Below, piece by piece: positions 31,824 through 41,177 of a DNA stretch of 64,000 nt. The notes under the pieces were generated by a model. That model was not told the DNA's origin. It ran no database searches and worked only from the letters and a program-made list of their open reading frames with translations. The DNA comes from Vulgatibacter incomptus (GTDB taxonomy: Bacteria; Myxococcota; Myxococcia; Myxococcales; Vulgatibacteraceae): positions 490,001 to 554,000 of the forward strand of contig NZ_CP012332.1 of assembly GCF_001263175.1 (NCBI RefSeq). Reading direction: 5' to 3'. Positions within the stretch are counted from its first letter, which is position 1. The number at the start of each line of letters is the position of its first letter. A program made the position numbers and the translations under genes.

Positions 31824-34394
31824 CTATCTGCCGGCGATCCAGGCGGCGAGCCGCGGCGCCTCCCGCTTCCGGAGCTCGTCGCGAAGCTCCATCTCCTGGA
31901 GCGCAATGGCGATGGCGCGGCGGGCCTCTTCGACCGGGTGGGCCTCGAAGAAGCGCTTCATCTCGCCGCGCTTCGCGAGGGGCAGGGCGCCGAGGCCCTC
32001 CACCAGGCGGGAGATCTGCATCAGGCCGGCGCGCTCGACGACCTCGCTCCAGCGGGACGAGAGGAAGCGCCACGTGGCGAGGGTGGAGGCGGGCCGGGAC
32101 AGCAGGGGCCGGAGGACGCCGACCATCGACTCCTGGGGAACGACGTCGGAGAGGGAGAGCTCCAGCACGGCCTTGACCAGCGCAGGACGCTCGAAGGCGG
32201 AGAGCGCTCCCAGGTAGCGGAGCTGCTCCTCGGGGGGCGCCCGGCGCTGGCGGCGGCGCTCGTATTCGGCCACGTAGGTGTCGAGCCGGCGCTTGTCGCC
32301 AGTGAGGGCGGCAAGGCGGACGACGACCGACGCGAGGTTGGCGTCTACCGAGGCAGGGGCTGCCCGCTCCTGGTCCGCCCGAAGGGTGGCCTCGCGCAGG
32401 ACGTCCTCGTCGCGGGCGAGGTCTCCCAACGCGGCGATGACCGCCGCACGGGCGGAGGCGCGGGCCGGATCCCCGCCGGGCTCGGGCTCCCAGCCGAGGT
32501 CGGCGAGGGCGGGGCGGAGGAGCTCGCCCACGAAGGCGCGTAGGGCGGGGAGGCTGGCCTCGTCGGCGAGGCGGTGGACGAGGACGTCGAGGCGGCCGGC
32601 GACGGCCTCCAGGACGACGTAGTCGCGCTCGTTCCGATAGGCGGCGAGCAGATCGAGGAAGCGATCGATGGGGGCCTGGCCGCAGAGCACGAGGGCCCAG
32701 GCGTCGTCGAGGAGCGTCTGCCGCTCCACCGCGGTGAGCCCCTCGAGCCCCGCGCCGGTGAGCCGAGCCAGGAGGTCCTGGGAGAGCGCCACCCGATAGA
32801 AGCCGACGCCGTCGGCGTTGCCGTGGAGCCACGCGGCCTTGCCGGGGAGCTCGTGCTCGATCTCGTTCTCCTCGAGCAGGATTCGGCTCGTGGAGATCTT
32901 CTTGCCGTCGGACCAGCGGATCTGCACCGGGATCTTCCAGCGCTGATCGTTGGGCTTCTCCGCCGCCTCGGGCCGCGCGAAGAAGCGCCGCTGCGAGAGG
33001 CGGAGCACCGTGCGGCCCCCGCTCTCCTTGGCCTCGATGCGCACCAGCGGGAGGCCGGACTGCAGGATCCAGCTCTCTGCCAGCGCCCCGACGTCGCTCC
33101 CCGACGCCTCGCCGAGAGCTCTCCAGAGATCCGCGCCGGCGGCGTTCTTGTCCTTGTAGCGGTCGATGTAGACGCGCAGGCCGTCGCGGAAGGCCTCCGC
33201 CCCCAGCCACGCCTCGATCTGTCTCAGGACGCAGCACCCCTTGTAGTAGGTGATCGCGTCGAAGAGCTCGGTGACCTGGCCCGGGCTCTCGACCTCCGAA
33301 TAGATCGGGTGCGTGGTCTCGAGGGCGTCGAGGCCCATGGCGTTGCGGCGCATGGCCTGGAAGTCGTCCCAGATGCGCCAGCCGGGCTGCCACTCGTCCA
33401 CGGCCTTGTGGCTCACCCAGGTGGCGAAGGCCTCGTTCAGCCAGAGGTCGTCCCACCAGCGCATGGTCACGCGGTTGCCGAACCACTGGTGCGCGATCTC
33501 GTGGGCGATGGTCTCCGCGATCTGCTTCTTGCCGTGCCAGGAGGTGGTGGCCTCGTCCATCAGCAGGAGCTGCTGGCGGTAGAAGATCGCGCCGGCGTTC
33601 TCCATCGCTCCGGCGTCGAACGCGGGCAGCGCCACCTGGTCGAGCTTGCCGTAGCGGTAACGCTGGCCGAAGTACTGGGTGAACCAGGGCAGAACCTGAT
33701 CGGTCACCTCCTCGGCGAACCGGGCCTGGTCGAGCTTGCCGGGGAGCGCGAGCACGCGGCAGGGCGTGCCGGCCACCTTGCGCACGGCGGTGGCCTCGTA
33801 GCGGCCGACCGTCACCGCGGCGAGGTAGGTCGGAAGCACCTTGGTCGGTTCGAAGCGGTGCACCTCGGTGCCGGTCTTGGGGTCGCGTCGCACCGAGACC
33901 GGCGCGCCGTTCGTCACCACCGTGAGGCCGGGGTCGGTGCGCACCGTCCACTGCAGCGTCGCCTTGCGGTCGGGCTCGTCCCAGCAGGGGAAGATCGCCC
34001 GGGCCTCTGCCGCCTCGCACTGGCTGGCGATGGCGCGCTCCGGCCCGTTCTTCGCGAGGTAGAGGCCGTTCATGCCGGGGTCGAGCTTGCCGGTGTAACT
34101 CAGAGTGAGCGTCAGCTCGCCCTTGGGAAGCTCCTGGTCGAAGCGAAGCGTGAGCGTCTGTGCGGCGGCGTCGGCCTTCACCTTGGCGGCGAGGCGGCGG
34201 CGGCCGACTTTGGCGAACGCTTCGATCACCCGCAGGCCTCGGCCGTGGAGCACCACCTGGTCGGTCGCTTTCGCCACGCGGGCGGTGACGATCACGGTGC
34301 CGGAGAAGCCCCTGCGGCGCAGGGAGACGTCGAGGTCGATCTCGTAGGCGCTGGGGACGACGTCGCGGGGGAGGCGGTAGGCGGTTTCGCTCAT
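31824..34394 (-). CDS. M1 family metallo-aminopeptidase
   Basis: 856 residues. A zinc aminopeptidase removing N-terminal residues from peptides. The exopeptidase motif GAMEN is at about residue 261. The zinc site HEIAHQW lies at about 296, with the third ligand Glu in LWLNEAFATW downstream. A C-terminal ERAP1-like helical domain completes the protein (from about 520). The ATG at 34394 starts MSETAYRLP. It is the third gene of a minus-strand run with the exonuclease and pcm genes upstream (gaps 51 and 76 nt). No signal peptide is seen, so it is probably cytoplasmic. Confidence 0.95.
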   Translation of the reverse strand: MSETAYRLPRDVVPSAYEIDLDVSLRRRGFSGTVIVTARVAKATDQVVLHGRGLRVIEAFAKVGRRRLAAKVKADAAAQTLTLRFDQELPKGELTLTLSYTGKLDPGMNGLYLAKNGPERAIASQCEAAEARAIFPCWDEPDRKATLQWTVRTDPGLTVVTNGAPVSVRRDPKTGTEVHRFEPTKVLPTYLAAVTVGRYEATAVRKVAGTPCRVLALPGKLDQARFAEEVTDQVLPWFTQYFGQRYRYGKLDQVALPAFDAGAMENAGAIFYRQQLLLMDEATTSWHGKKQIAETIAHEIAHQWFGNRVTMRWWDDLWLNEAFATWVSHKAVDEWQPGWRIWDDFQAMRRNAMGLDALETTHPIYSEVESPGQVTELFDAITYYKGCCVLRQIEAWLGAEAFRDGLRVYIDRYKDKNAAGADLWRALGEASGSDVGALAESWILQSGLPLVRIEAKESGGRTVLRLSQRRFFARPEAAEKPNDQRWKIPVQIRWSDGKKISTSRILLEENEIEHELPGKAAWLHGNADGVGFYRVALSQDLLARLTGAGLEGLTAVERQTLLDDAWALVLCGQAPIDRFLDLLAAYRNERDYVVLEAVAGRLDVLVHRLADEASLPALRAFVGELLRPALADLGWEPEPGGDPARASARAAVIAALGDLARDEDVLREATLRADQERAAPASVDANLASVVVRLAALTGDKRRLDTYVAEYERRRQRRAPPEEQLRYLGALSAFERPALVKAVLELSLSDVVPQESMVGVLRPLLSRPASTLATWRFLSSRWSEVVERAGLMQISRLVEGLGALPLAKRGEMKRFFEAHPVEEARRAIAIALQEMELRDELRKREAPRLAAWIAGR

Positions 34395-34470
34395 GGTCCC
34401 GCAGGCTATCCCGCAGTGGTGCCGGCCGTCGCTGGCAAATCTCACCGGGTGCGGCGTGCCCGGCTCGGGA

Positions 34471-35112
34471 TCAAGTCGGCGCCCGTTCCTCACCTGGGCC
34501 GGAGACGAGGCTCACGAAGCGGGCCCCGACGAGCTCCGAACCAGAGTCCAGAGCGCCGCCGCGCTTGTGGAAGACGGTGACCACTTCGGCGCCACCGGGA
34601 CCCATGGGCTGCACCAGGATCCCGCCCTCGGCGAGCTGCTCCACCAGGGGTGGGGAAACGTCGGGCGACGCGGCGGCGACCACGATGGCGTCGTAGGGCG
34701 CCAGCGGCGGATGACCCAGCGTACCGTCGCCGTGGATCACGGTGACGGTGGTGATCCCGGCGTCGCGCAGGTTCCGGCGCGCCCCTTCCGCCAGCCCGGC
34801 GAAGCGCTCGATCGTCACGACCTCGGCGCAGAGCCGAGACAGGACCGCCGCCTGGTAGCCGAGGCCGGTTCCGACCTCGAGGACGCGCTCGTCCCCTTCG
34901 AGGCGCAACGCCTCGACCATCCGCGCCACGAGCGACGGCTGGGTGGTCACCTGCCCGTCGGGGATCCGGATCGGCGTGTCGTTCTGCGCGAGAAAGCGGA
35001 AGCTCGTCGGCACGAAGGCCTCGCGCTCGATCGTGGCGATGGCGTCGAGCACCCTCGCGTCTCGGACGCCCGTGCGGCGGCTCGCCGCCACCAGCGGCGA
35101 TTCGATGCCCAT
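34471..35112 (-). CDS. pcm: Protein-L-isoaspartate O-methyltransferase
   Basis: 213 residues. It methylates L-isoaspartyl residues with SAM, starting repair of aged proteins. Motifs include the substrate region FVPTSFRFLAQNDTPIRI, QVTTQPSLVARMVEAL, SAM motif I VLEVGTGLGYQAAVLS, and LAPYDAIVVAAASPDVSPPLVEQL followed by GGILVQPMG. The start is ATG 35112, 51 nt after the exonuclease gene. Length matches the family. Confidence 0.95.
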   Translation of the reverse strand: MGIESPLVAASRRTGVRDARVLDAIATIEREAFVPTSFRFLAQNDTPIRIPDGQVTTQPSLVARMVEALRLEGDERVLEVGTGLGYQAAVLSRLCAEVVTIERFAGLAEGARRNLRDAGITTVTVIHGDGTLGHPPLAPYDAIVVAAASPDVSPPLVEQLAEGGILVQPMGPGGAEVVTVFHKRGGALDSGSELVGARFVSLVSGPGEERAPT

Positions 35113-35163
35113 GTAGGGAAGGAGGGCGCTTCGATCGAAGAGGTCAACCCCGCGACGTCTCCG

Positions 35164-36096
35164 TCAGGAGGCCGCGCGCTCCGAGACCAGCCGGACGAAC
35201 TCGGCCTCGCTGAGGATCTGGATGGCCTCCCCAGCGTCGCGCCGCGCCTCCGCCTCGCGGAGCTTCGTCGTCGACTGGGCGCCGCCGGCGGTCCCCACCA
35301 CGAGGATCCGGGTCTTCCCGTTCACCGCGCTGCCGTAGCTCCCGCCAGCGTCCACCACGCGCTGCATGGCCTCCAAGCGGTCCATAGAGGCGAGGTCGCC
35401 GGTGAAGACCACGCGCATGCCGTAGAGCGGATGGCCGGGATCGACGAGGTTCACCCGGGGCGTGAGCGCCCCCTGCCTCGGCGTCGGCGTCCGGTGGACC
35501 CAATCGCCCGGCTGGGGAACCGGATCGATCGGATGGTGGGCGCAGCCGTCGTGGAGGGAATCTGGGCCGCATCGGAGATGAGCCAGGAGCTCGGCCAGCG
35601 AGCCGGCGCCATACCGCCGGCATGCCCCCAGGGCGATCTGCGCGCAGGCCTCGGCGTCGGCCAGGGCGTGGTGGTGGCGGAACTCGAAACCCAGGCTCGA
35701 GGCCACGGTCTTCAGGTCGTAGCGGGGAAGGCTCCAGGTCCTGCGGGCGAGGGAGACGGTGCAGGCGTAGTCGAGCGACGGATAGGGGAGCCCGCCCTGA
35801 TCGAGCACCTGCTTCAGCACGCCGACGTCGAAGGCGGCGTTGTGTGCGATCACCAGCCGGCCCTCGAGGAGGGGCGCCAGCTCCGGCCAGAGCTCGGCGA
35901 AGGTCGGCGCGCTCGCTACGTCGCGGGCGGTGAGGCCGTGGATGGCGACATTGTGGCGGTTGAAGACGTTGGGCGTCGGCCGGATCAGGAAGTACCTGCG
36001 ATCCACGACCGCGTCGCCCTCGACTAGGGCCAGGCCGATGGAACAGGCGCTGCTTGCGGCGGCGTTGGCCGTCTCGAAGTCGATGGCGACGAACAT
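35164..36096 (-). CDS. DnaQ-like 3'-5' exonuclease with C-terminal BRCT domain
   Basis: 310 residues. The N-terminal DEDDh exonuclease domain has Exo I VAIDFETANAA, Exo II IAHNAAFDVGVL and Exo III HHALADAEACAQIAL. From about residue 215 a BRCT domain follows (PLYGMRVVFTGDLASM, RILVVGTAGGAQSTTKL), as in proteins annotated as polymerase III epsilon-like with a NAD-ligase-type BRCT. It is a proofreading- or repair-type nuclease; the exact pathway is unknown. It diverges from purB with about 120 nt between the starts. Confidence 0.93.
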   Translation of the reverse strand: MFVAIDFETANAAASSACSIGLALVEGDAVVDRRYFLIRPTPNVFNRHNVAIHGLTARDVASAPTFAELWPELAPLLEGRLVIAHNAAFDVGVLKQVLDQGGLPYPSLDYACTVSLARRTWSLPRYDLKTVASSLGFEFRHHHALADAEACAQIALGACRRYGAGSLAELLAHLRCGPDSLHDGCAHHPIDPVPQPGDWVHRTPTPRQGALTPRVNLVDPGHPLYGMRVVFTGDLASMDRLEAMQRVVDAGGSYGSAVNGKTRILVVGTAGGAQSTTKLREAEARRDAGEAIQILSEAEFVRLVSERAAS

Positions 36097-36215
36097 CTCT
36101 CTCTTTCGGCCAACGCGCCGCGGCGCGGGAACATGCGCCGATTCTACCGGACGCGCGCCCCTTGCGCCCCCCGACGAGATCGGCTAGGCGCGTCTTTTCC
36201 AAAGGAGCTGCCGAG

Positions 36216-37529
<1,314 letters not shown>

Positions 37530-37530
37530 G

Positions 37531-37713
37531 CTAGGAGCCTGTTGCGGTAACCGCCGTAGCGAGGCGAAGGAGACGGGGAGCGAGGGCGGCGCGCGCACCG
37601 ATGAGCGACGAGGCGTAGCCGTAGCTACGCCGCAGGAGCGAAGAGGGAGCACGTCGTCCGCAGCCCCCGGATCGTTCGCCGCAGTAGGCAGCGTTACTGC
37701 AACAGTCTCCTAG
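37531..37713. mobile_element. MITE-like element with 21-bp terminal inverted repeats
   Basis: CTAGGAGCCTGTTGCGGTAAC (37531-37551) is the inverted complement of 37693-37713, matching at 19 of 21 positions. The 183-bp element carries no gene. Its centre (37612-37631) is a perfect hairpin, GGCGTAGC-CGTA-GCTACGCC, exactly at the midpoint. CTAG is present at both ends and could be the target duplication or part of the repeat. It lies between purB and the guanidine riboswitch. Copy number elsewhere is unknown. Confidence 0.6.
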
Positions 37714-37841
37714 GCCAGTCGCAGGAGGGCGGGCGACGTGCTCGCGGGCTTCACGGCTGTCTCTGGCAGCCTGGGCCCGCGAGGCGGAATCGGAGGCGAG
37801 TGCCCGCCATTCTTGCTATGGAGAACCCGGCCTTCGCGGCC

Positions 37842-37882
37842 CCGGACGAGACGCGCCGTACCCGGTGAGGACAAGACGACGC
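37842..37882 (+). promoter_or_regulatory. Guanidine-III (ykkC-III) riboswitch
   Basis: The 41 nt from CCGGACGAG through GCGCCGTACCCGGT, AGGACAAGACG and CGC match, with only four or so differences and no length change, the guanidine-III aptamer that I recall from the Thermobifida fusca crystal structure. The pseudoknot-forming segments and the GACAAGACG core are intact. Ligand-bound aptamer is known to switch on guanidinium exporters and degradation genes. Downstream, a hairpin (37892-37900 with 37905-37913) abuts the ribosome site AGGGAG (37912-37917) of the exporter gene, suggesting control at translation initiation. Confidence 0.88.
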
Positions 37883-37924
37883 CAACCCGAGCTGCATCCG
37901 TACACGGGTGCAGGGAGTGTCGTC

Positions 37925-38245
37925 ATGTTCTACTGGATGTTGCTGATCGTCGCCGGCCTCCTCGAGACTGGCTGGGCCATCGGGCTCAAGTACACCGAGG
38001 GATTCACCAAGCTCGTACCCAGCATTCTCACTGGCACCGCGCTCCTGGCGAGCATGGGCCTGCTGGGCGTCGCCGTGAAGGGGCTGCCCATCGGCACGGC
38101 CTACGGCGTCTGGGTCGGGATCGGCGCGCTCGGAGTCGCGGTGCTCGGGATCGTCCTCCTGGGCGAGTCCGCGTCGCCGGCCCGGTTGTTCTTCCTCGGC
38201 CTGCTCCTCGTCTCGATCGTCGGCCTCAAGGTGACGGGTTCGTAG
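37925..38245 (+). CDS. gdx: Guanidinium exporter Gdx (SugE subfamily of SMR transporters)
   Basis: 106 residues with four membrane helices. The essential Glu is in helix 1 ([16 protein letters not shown]). The second and third helices carry the SugE-type [14 protein letters not shown] signature. The C-terminal helix ends GLKVTGS. SugE-subfamily proteins under guanidine riboswitches are Gdx antiporters that export guanidinium against protons (established in other bacteria). The riboswitch upstream makes Gdx rather than a multidrug role the best call. ATG 37925 follows AGGGAG; the in-frame extension upstream runs through the riboswitch. Confidence 0.95.
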   Translation: MFYWMLLIVAGLLETGWAIGLKYTEGFTKLVPSILTGTALLASMGLLGVAVKGLPIGTAYGVWVGIGALGVAVLGIVLLGESASPARLFFLGLLLVSIVGLKVTGS

Positions 38246-38477
38246 CCAAGGGGTAGCACCGCGTAGTGCACTCCCGATCGGCGGCGGCTGTTTCCCGACC
38301 GGAAACAGCCGCGCGATCGACGCACGACCGGTAGCAGTCCCGATCGGCGTCATCGTCCCGGGGACCGCCGACCTGGATCGGCGGAGAGCCGGCGATCGAG
38401 AAGGCCCCTGACGCGCAGCCCGGCAGCATCAAAGCTGCGACGAGCAACCAGGCCTTCCCGATTCGCCGCCTCGCCAT
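38226..38477 (-). CDS. Small Cys-containing lipoprotein, unknown function
   Basis: 83 residues starting 2 nt after the purC stop. Signal and lipobox: [16 protein letters not shown]. The mature part has a pattern of four Cys ([12 protein letters not shown] and [11 protein letters not shown]) that suggests two disulfides. Its 3' end overlaps the end of gdx by 20 bp, tail to tail. Not recognised as a named family. Confidence 0.65.
   Translation of the reverse strand: MARRRIGKAWLLVAALMLPGCASGAFSIAGSPPIQVGGPRDDDADRDCYRSCVDRAAVSGRETAAADRECTTRCYPLATNPSP
38284..38312. terminator. 12-bp hairpin downstream of gdx, inside the opposing lipoprotein gene
   Basis: GCGGCTGTTTCC (38284-38295) and GGAAACAGCCGC (38301-38312) pair perfectly with a 5-nt loop. 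It is about 40 nt after the gdx stop and could end the gdx transcript, while also coding for part of the small lipoprotein on the other strand. No T-tract. Confidence 0.4.
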
Positions 38478-38479
38478 GA

Positions 38480-39439
38480 TTAGCGAAGGATGCCCACCGC
38501 GCGCAGGTTCTGCTCGAGGCGCGCCTTCGGATCGCCGACCGCGGGCTCGAAGGGCTTGCCGGTGAGGCGCTCGAAGTTCATCACGTACTTGCGAGCGAGG
38601 TCCACGCGGACGTCAGCGGGGATCTCGGGCGCGGGCCCCTGGCCCTTGAAGCCCCGCTCCTGGATGAGCCACTGGCGGAGGTTCTCCTTGTCGAGCATCC
38701 GCTGCTCCTTGCCGGCGGCGAAGCGCTCCTCGTACTCGGAGGCCTCCCAGAACCGCGAGGAGTCGGGGGTGTGGATCTCGTCGATCACCAGGAGCTCGTC
38801 GCCGAAGAGGCCGAACTCGTACTTGGTGTCGACGAGGATGAGCCCCTGCTCGAGCGCGAGCTCCTGCCCGCGGGCGAAGAGGGCGAGGGCGCGCTTCTGC
38901 ACCTCCTCCCACAGATCCGCCGGAACGAGGCCACGCGTCACCACCTCGTCGCAGGAGATGGGCTCGTCGTGCTCGCCCACCGGCGCCTTGGTCGACGGAG
39001 TGATGATGGCGTGGTCGAAGGCCTGGTCCTTCTTGAGGTCCTTCGGGAAGTCGATGCCGTACACACCGGCCTTGCCCTCGAGGTAGTCGCGCCAGAGCGA
39101 GCCCGTGATGTAGCCGCGGACCACCACCTCCACCGGGAGCGCCTTGCACTTGCGTGCGAGGAGCGCGGTCGGATCCGGCTGGGAGATCACGTGGTTGGGC
39201 GCGACGTCCTTGGTGGCCTCGAACCAGAACGAGGCGATCTGGTTGAGGATCTGCCCCTTGAACGGCAGCGAGGTGAGCTCCACGTCGAAGGCAGAGAGGC
39301 GATCGGTGGCGACGATGAGGATCTGGTCGCCGAGGTCGTAGGTGTCGCGGACCTTGCCCTGGTAGCGGCCTGGGAGGGGGAGGTTCGTGCCGACGAGGGT
39401 CTGATCGAGCTGCTGGCTGAGGAGGGAATCGGAAACCAT
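38480..39439 (-). CDS. purC: Phosphoribosylaminoimidazole-succinocarboxamide (SAICAR) synthase
   Basis: 319 residues, the longer yeast-like form. It couples CAIR and aspartate with ATP. Family motifs are GKVRDTYDLGDQILIVATDRLSAFD, which runs from residue 28, VVVRGYITGSLWRDY, LILVDTKYEFG, and DEIHTPDSSRFW. ATG 39439 begins MVSDSLLSQQLDQTL; the frame upstream overlaps the next gene and is rejected. The small lipoprotein gene follows 2 nt downstream. Confidence 0.96.
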   Translation of the reverse strand: MVSDSLLSQQLDQTLVGTNLPLPGRYQGKVRDTYDLGDQILIVATDRLSAFDVELTSLPFKGQILNQIASFWFEATKDVAPNHVISQPDPTALLARKCKALPVEVVVRGYITGSLWRDYLEGKAGVYGIDFPKDLKKDQAFDHAIITPSTKAPVGEHDEPISCDEVVTRGLVPADLWEEVQKRALALFARGQELALEQGLILVDTKYEFGLFGDELLVIDEIHTPDSSRFWEASEYEERFAAGKEQRMLDKENLRQWLIQERGFKGQGPAPEIPADVRVDLARKYVMNFERLTGKPFEPAVGDPKARLEQNLRAVGILR

Positions 39440-39525
39440 GTGAATACCTGACGCGCCGCCGGCCTCGGCCGCGACGATCGTCGATGGGGTCTGCAGAGAG
39501 CAGATACGGCAGTGCCGCAGCGTTT

Positions 39526-40239
39526 CTACCCGAGGTCGACGACGACGGGAAGATGGTCCGACGCTTCGGTCGGCACCGCCCACGCCCGTGAGGCCGGGGG
39601 CAGGTCGCCGCTGCGAAGGACGTGATCGATGCCGATCGTCGGCCGATGGGACGGATAGCTTCGTACCAGCCCGCCCCCGGCGTCGGCAACGCAATCGGTC
39701 AGGGAGGCGGAGAGCTTCGCGTAGGCGGGCTCGGTGCGCCCCTCGTTGAAGTCGCCGCAGAGGAGCGTCCGGGGCCTCCGATGGAGCCGGCTCGCGATGG
39801 CGTCCGCCTGGAGCCTCCGTTCGGTGGGATCGAGGCCGAGGTGGGTCACCGCGAAGGTGAGCGCCGTCGCTCCGTCCACCAGTCCCGCCGGTAGCTCGAT
39901 CTCCGCCTCGACGAGAATCCGCGGCTCGGCGCCATCGCCCAACGGGAGGATGGCGCGGGAGGGCAGGGCCGTCGTCTCCCGCCCGAGGATGGGAAACCGC
40001 GAGAGGACGGCGACCCCGTAGAGTCCGCTCTCCCACGGGCAGGCGGCCGCGAAGGTGTGGTGGAAGCCGAGGCGGTCCGCGAGCTCGGCGGCCTGCCAGG
40101 CACCGCCCGAGCGTTCGACGCCCTGATCGACCTCCTGGAGGCCGATCAGATCGGCGTCGATCCCGGCGAGGACCGAGGCGATCGCGTCGAGCCCCTTGAG
40201 GCTCGCATGGAGGATGTTGTACGTCGCCACCCGGATCAT
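39526..40239 (-). CDS. Endonuclease/exonuclease/phosphatase (EEP) family hydrolase, 1
   Basis: 237 residues with the EEP fold: ATYNILHAS (Asn), IGLQEVDQG (metal Glu), FAVTHLGLDPTERRLQA (His), LLCGDFNEG (Asp/Asn) and ASDHLPVVVDL (catalytic Asp-His). Members hydrolyse phosphodiesters in DNA, RNA, lipids or sugar phosphates; the substrate is not predictable. No signal peptide, so probably cytoplasmic. ATG 40239 is 18 nt from the divergent trmJ start. Confidence 0.88.
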   Translation of the reverse strand: MIRVATYNILHASLKGLDAIASVLAGIDADLIGLQEVDQGVERSGGAWQAAELADRLGFHHTFAAACPWESGLYGVAVLSRFPILGRETTALPSRAILPLGDGAEPRILVEAEIELPAGLVDGATALTFAVTHLGLDPTERRLQADAIASRLHRRPRTLLCGDFNEGRTEPAYAKLSASLTDCVADAGGGLVRSYPSHRPTIGIDHVLRSGDLPPASRAWAVPTEASDHLPVVVDLG

Positions 40240-40257
40240 CGGAAACAGGATAGCGAC

Positions 40258-40983
40258 ATGGGCGAGGAAGTGGGCTTCGTGCTGTACAAGCCGCGGTTGG
40301 CGGACAACGTGGGCGGCGTCGCCCGTGCGTTGGTCAACTTCGGCTTCTCTCGCCTGGCGATCGCGGATCCCGCCACGTGGCACTTCGATCCGCGCAGCGC
40401 GGTGAAGGCCGAGCACGTGCTAGAGAAGGCCTACATGGCGCTGACCCTCGACGAGGCGATCGGCCCGTACGCCTGGGTCTGCGGCACCACCAGCCGCAAG
40501 ATCCGCCGCCGCCCCGCGATCTCGCCGCGGGAGCTGGGAGAGGAGGCCGCTCGCCGTATGGCGGCCGGGGCCTCGATCTGCGTGGTGCTCGGCAGCGAGA
40601 ACCACGGCCTCACGGACGAGGATCTCGAGCGCTGCGACGCGATCTGCCGGATCGACACCTCGCTGGAGCAGCCGTCGATCAACCTCGCCCAGGCGGCGGC
40701 GATCCTGGCCTACGAGCTCCGGCAGGGCCTGAAGCTGCCGCGGCCGCCACGCGAGCTGGCCGTGGCGGCGACGAGGGAGGAGGTCGACCGCCTCGTAGCG
40801 TCTACTCGCGAAGCGCTCCTCGGCGCGGGCTTCCTCAACCCCCAGCAGCCCGACAAGATCCTCGGCGAGCTGCGCCGGCTCCTCGTCCGCGGCGAGCCGA
40901 CCAAGCGCGAGGTCGAGCTCCTCACGGCCGCGGCGAAGCAGGTGCAGCGAACCGTGGTGCCGACGCCGCGCCGCTCGGAGTAG
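40258..40983 (+). CDS. trmJ: tRNA (cytidine/uridine-2'-O)-methyltransferase TrmJ
   Basis: 241 residues of the SPOUT superfamily; TrmJ methylates the ribose of nucleotide 32 in the anticodon loop. The knot motifs are clear: FVLYKPRLADNVGGVARALVNFG at the N-terminus, CVVLGSENHGLTDEDLERCD, and SLEQPSINLAQAAAILAYEL. The C-terminal helical extension distinguishes TrmJ from TrmL. Start ATG 40258 is chosen by homology. Confidence 0.92.
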   Translation: MGEEVGFVLYKPRLADNVGGVARALVNFGFSRLAIADPATWHFDPRSAVKAEHVLEKAYMALTLDEAIGPYAWVCGTTSRKIRRRPAISPRELGEEAARRMAAGASICVVLGSENHGLTDEDLERCDAICRIDTSLEQPSINLAQAAAILAYELRQGLKLPRPPRELAVAATREEVDRLVASTREALLGAGFLNPQQPDKILGELRRLLVRGEPTKREVELLTAAAKQVQRTVVPTPRRSE

Positions 40984-41003
40984 CGGCACGCCTCAGAGCG
41001 TGT

Positions 41004-41042
41004 GAAGAAGTCTGTCCCGCCTGAAGCGGGCCCGACTTCTTC
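41004..41042. terminator. Hairpin after trmJ, between convergent genes
   Basis: GAAGAAGTC (41004-41012) pairs with GACTTCTTC (41034-41042); inside, after a 3x3 internal loop, CCCGC pairs with GCGGG. A T-run follows later on the plus strand (41110-41116). Likely a bidirectional terminator zone for trmJ and the antiporter gene. Confidence 0.6.
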
Positions 41043-41074
41043 AGCCGCGGTTCCCGCGGTCGCGCTTTTGCGTG

Positions 41075-41140
41075 GCTCCGCCTTCGGCTCCGCGTGCGCG
41101 GAAACGCTCTTTTTTTCGTCTGCTCCGCCTTCGGCTCCGC
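41075..41140. repeat. 19-bp direct repeat in the trmJ-nhaC gap
   Basis: GCTCCGCCTTCGGCTCCGC occurs at 41075-41093 and 41122-41140, separated by a T-rich stretch. Each copy is internally near-palindromic. It could be part of the terminator zone or a small dispersed repeat. Confidence 0.55.
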
Positions 41141-41177
41141 CCGGCTCCCGCCTTGGCCGGCGGGAGCGGCGAGGCCG

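Noticed and set aside
37892-37913. Second guanidine aptamer (mini-ykkC/guanidine-II hairpin)
   Set aside because: The hairpin loop is TACA and lacks the ACGR loop required of guanidine-II; it is better read as the expression platform of the guanidine-III riboswitch.
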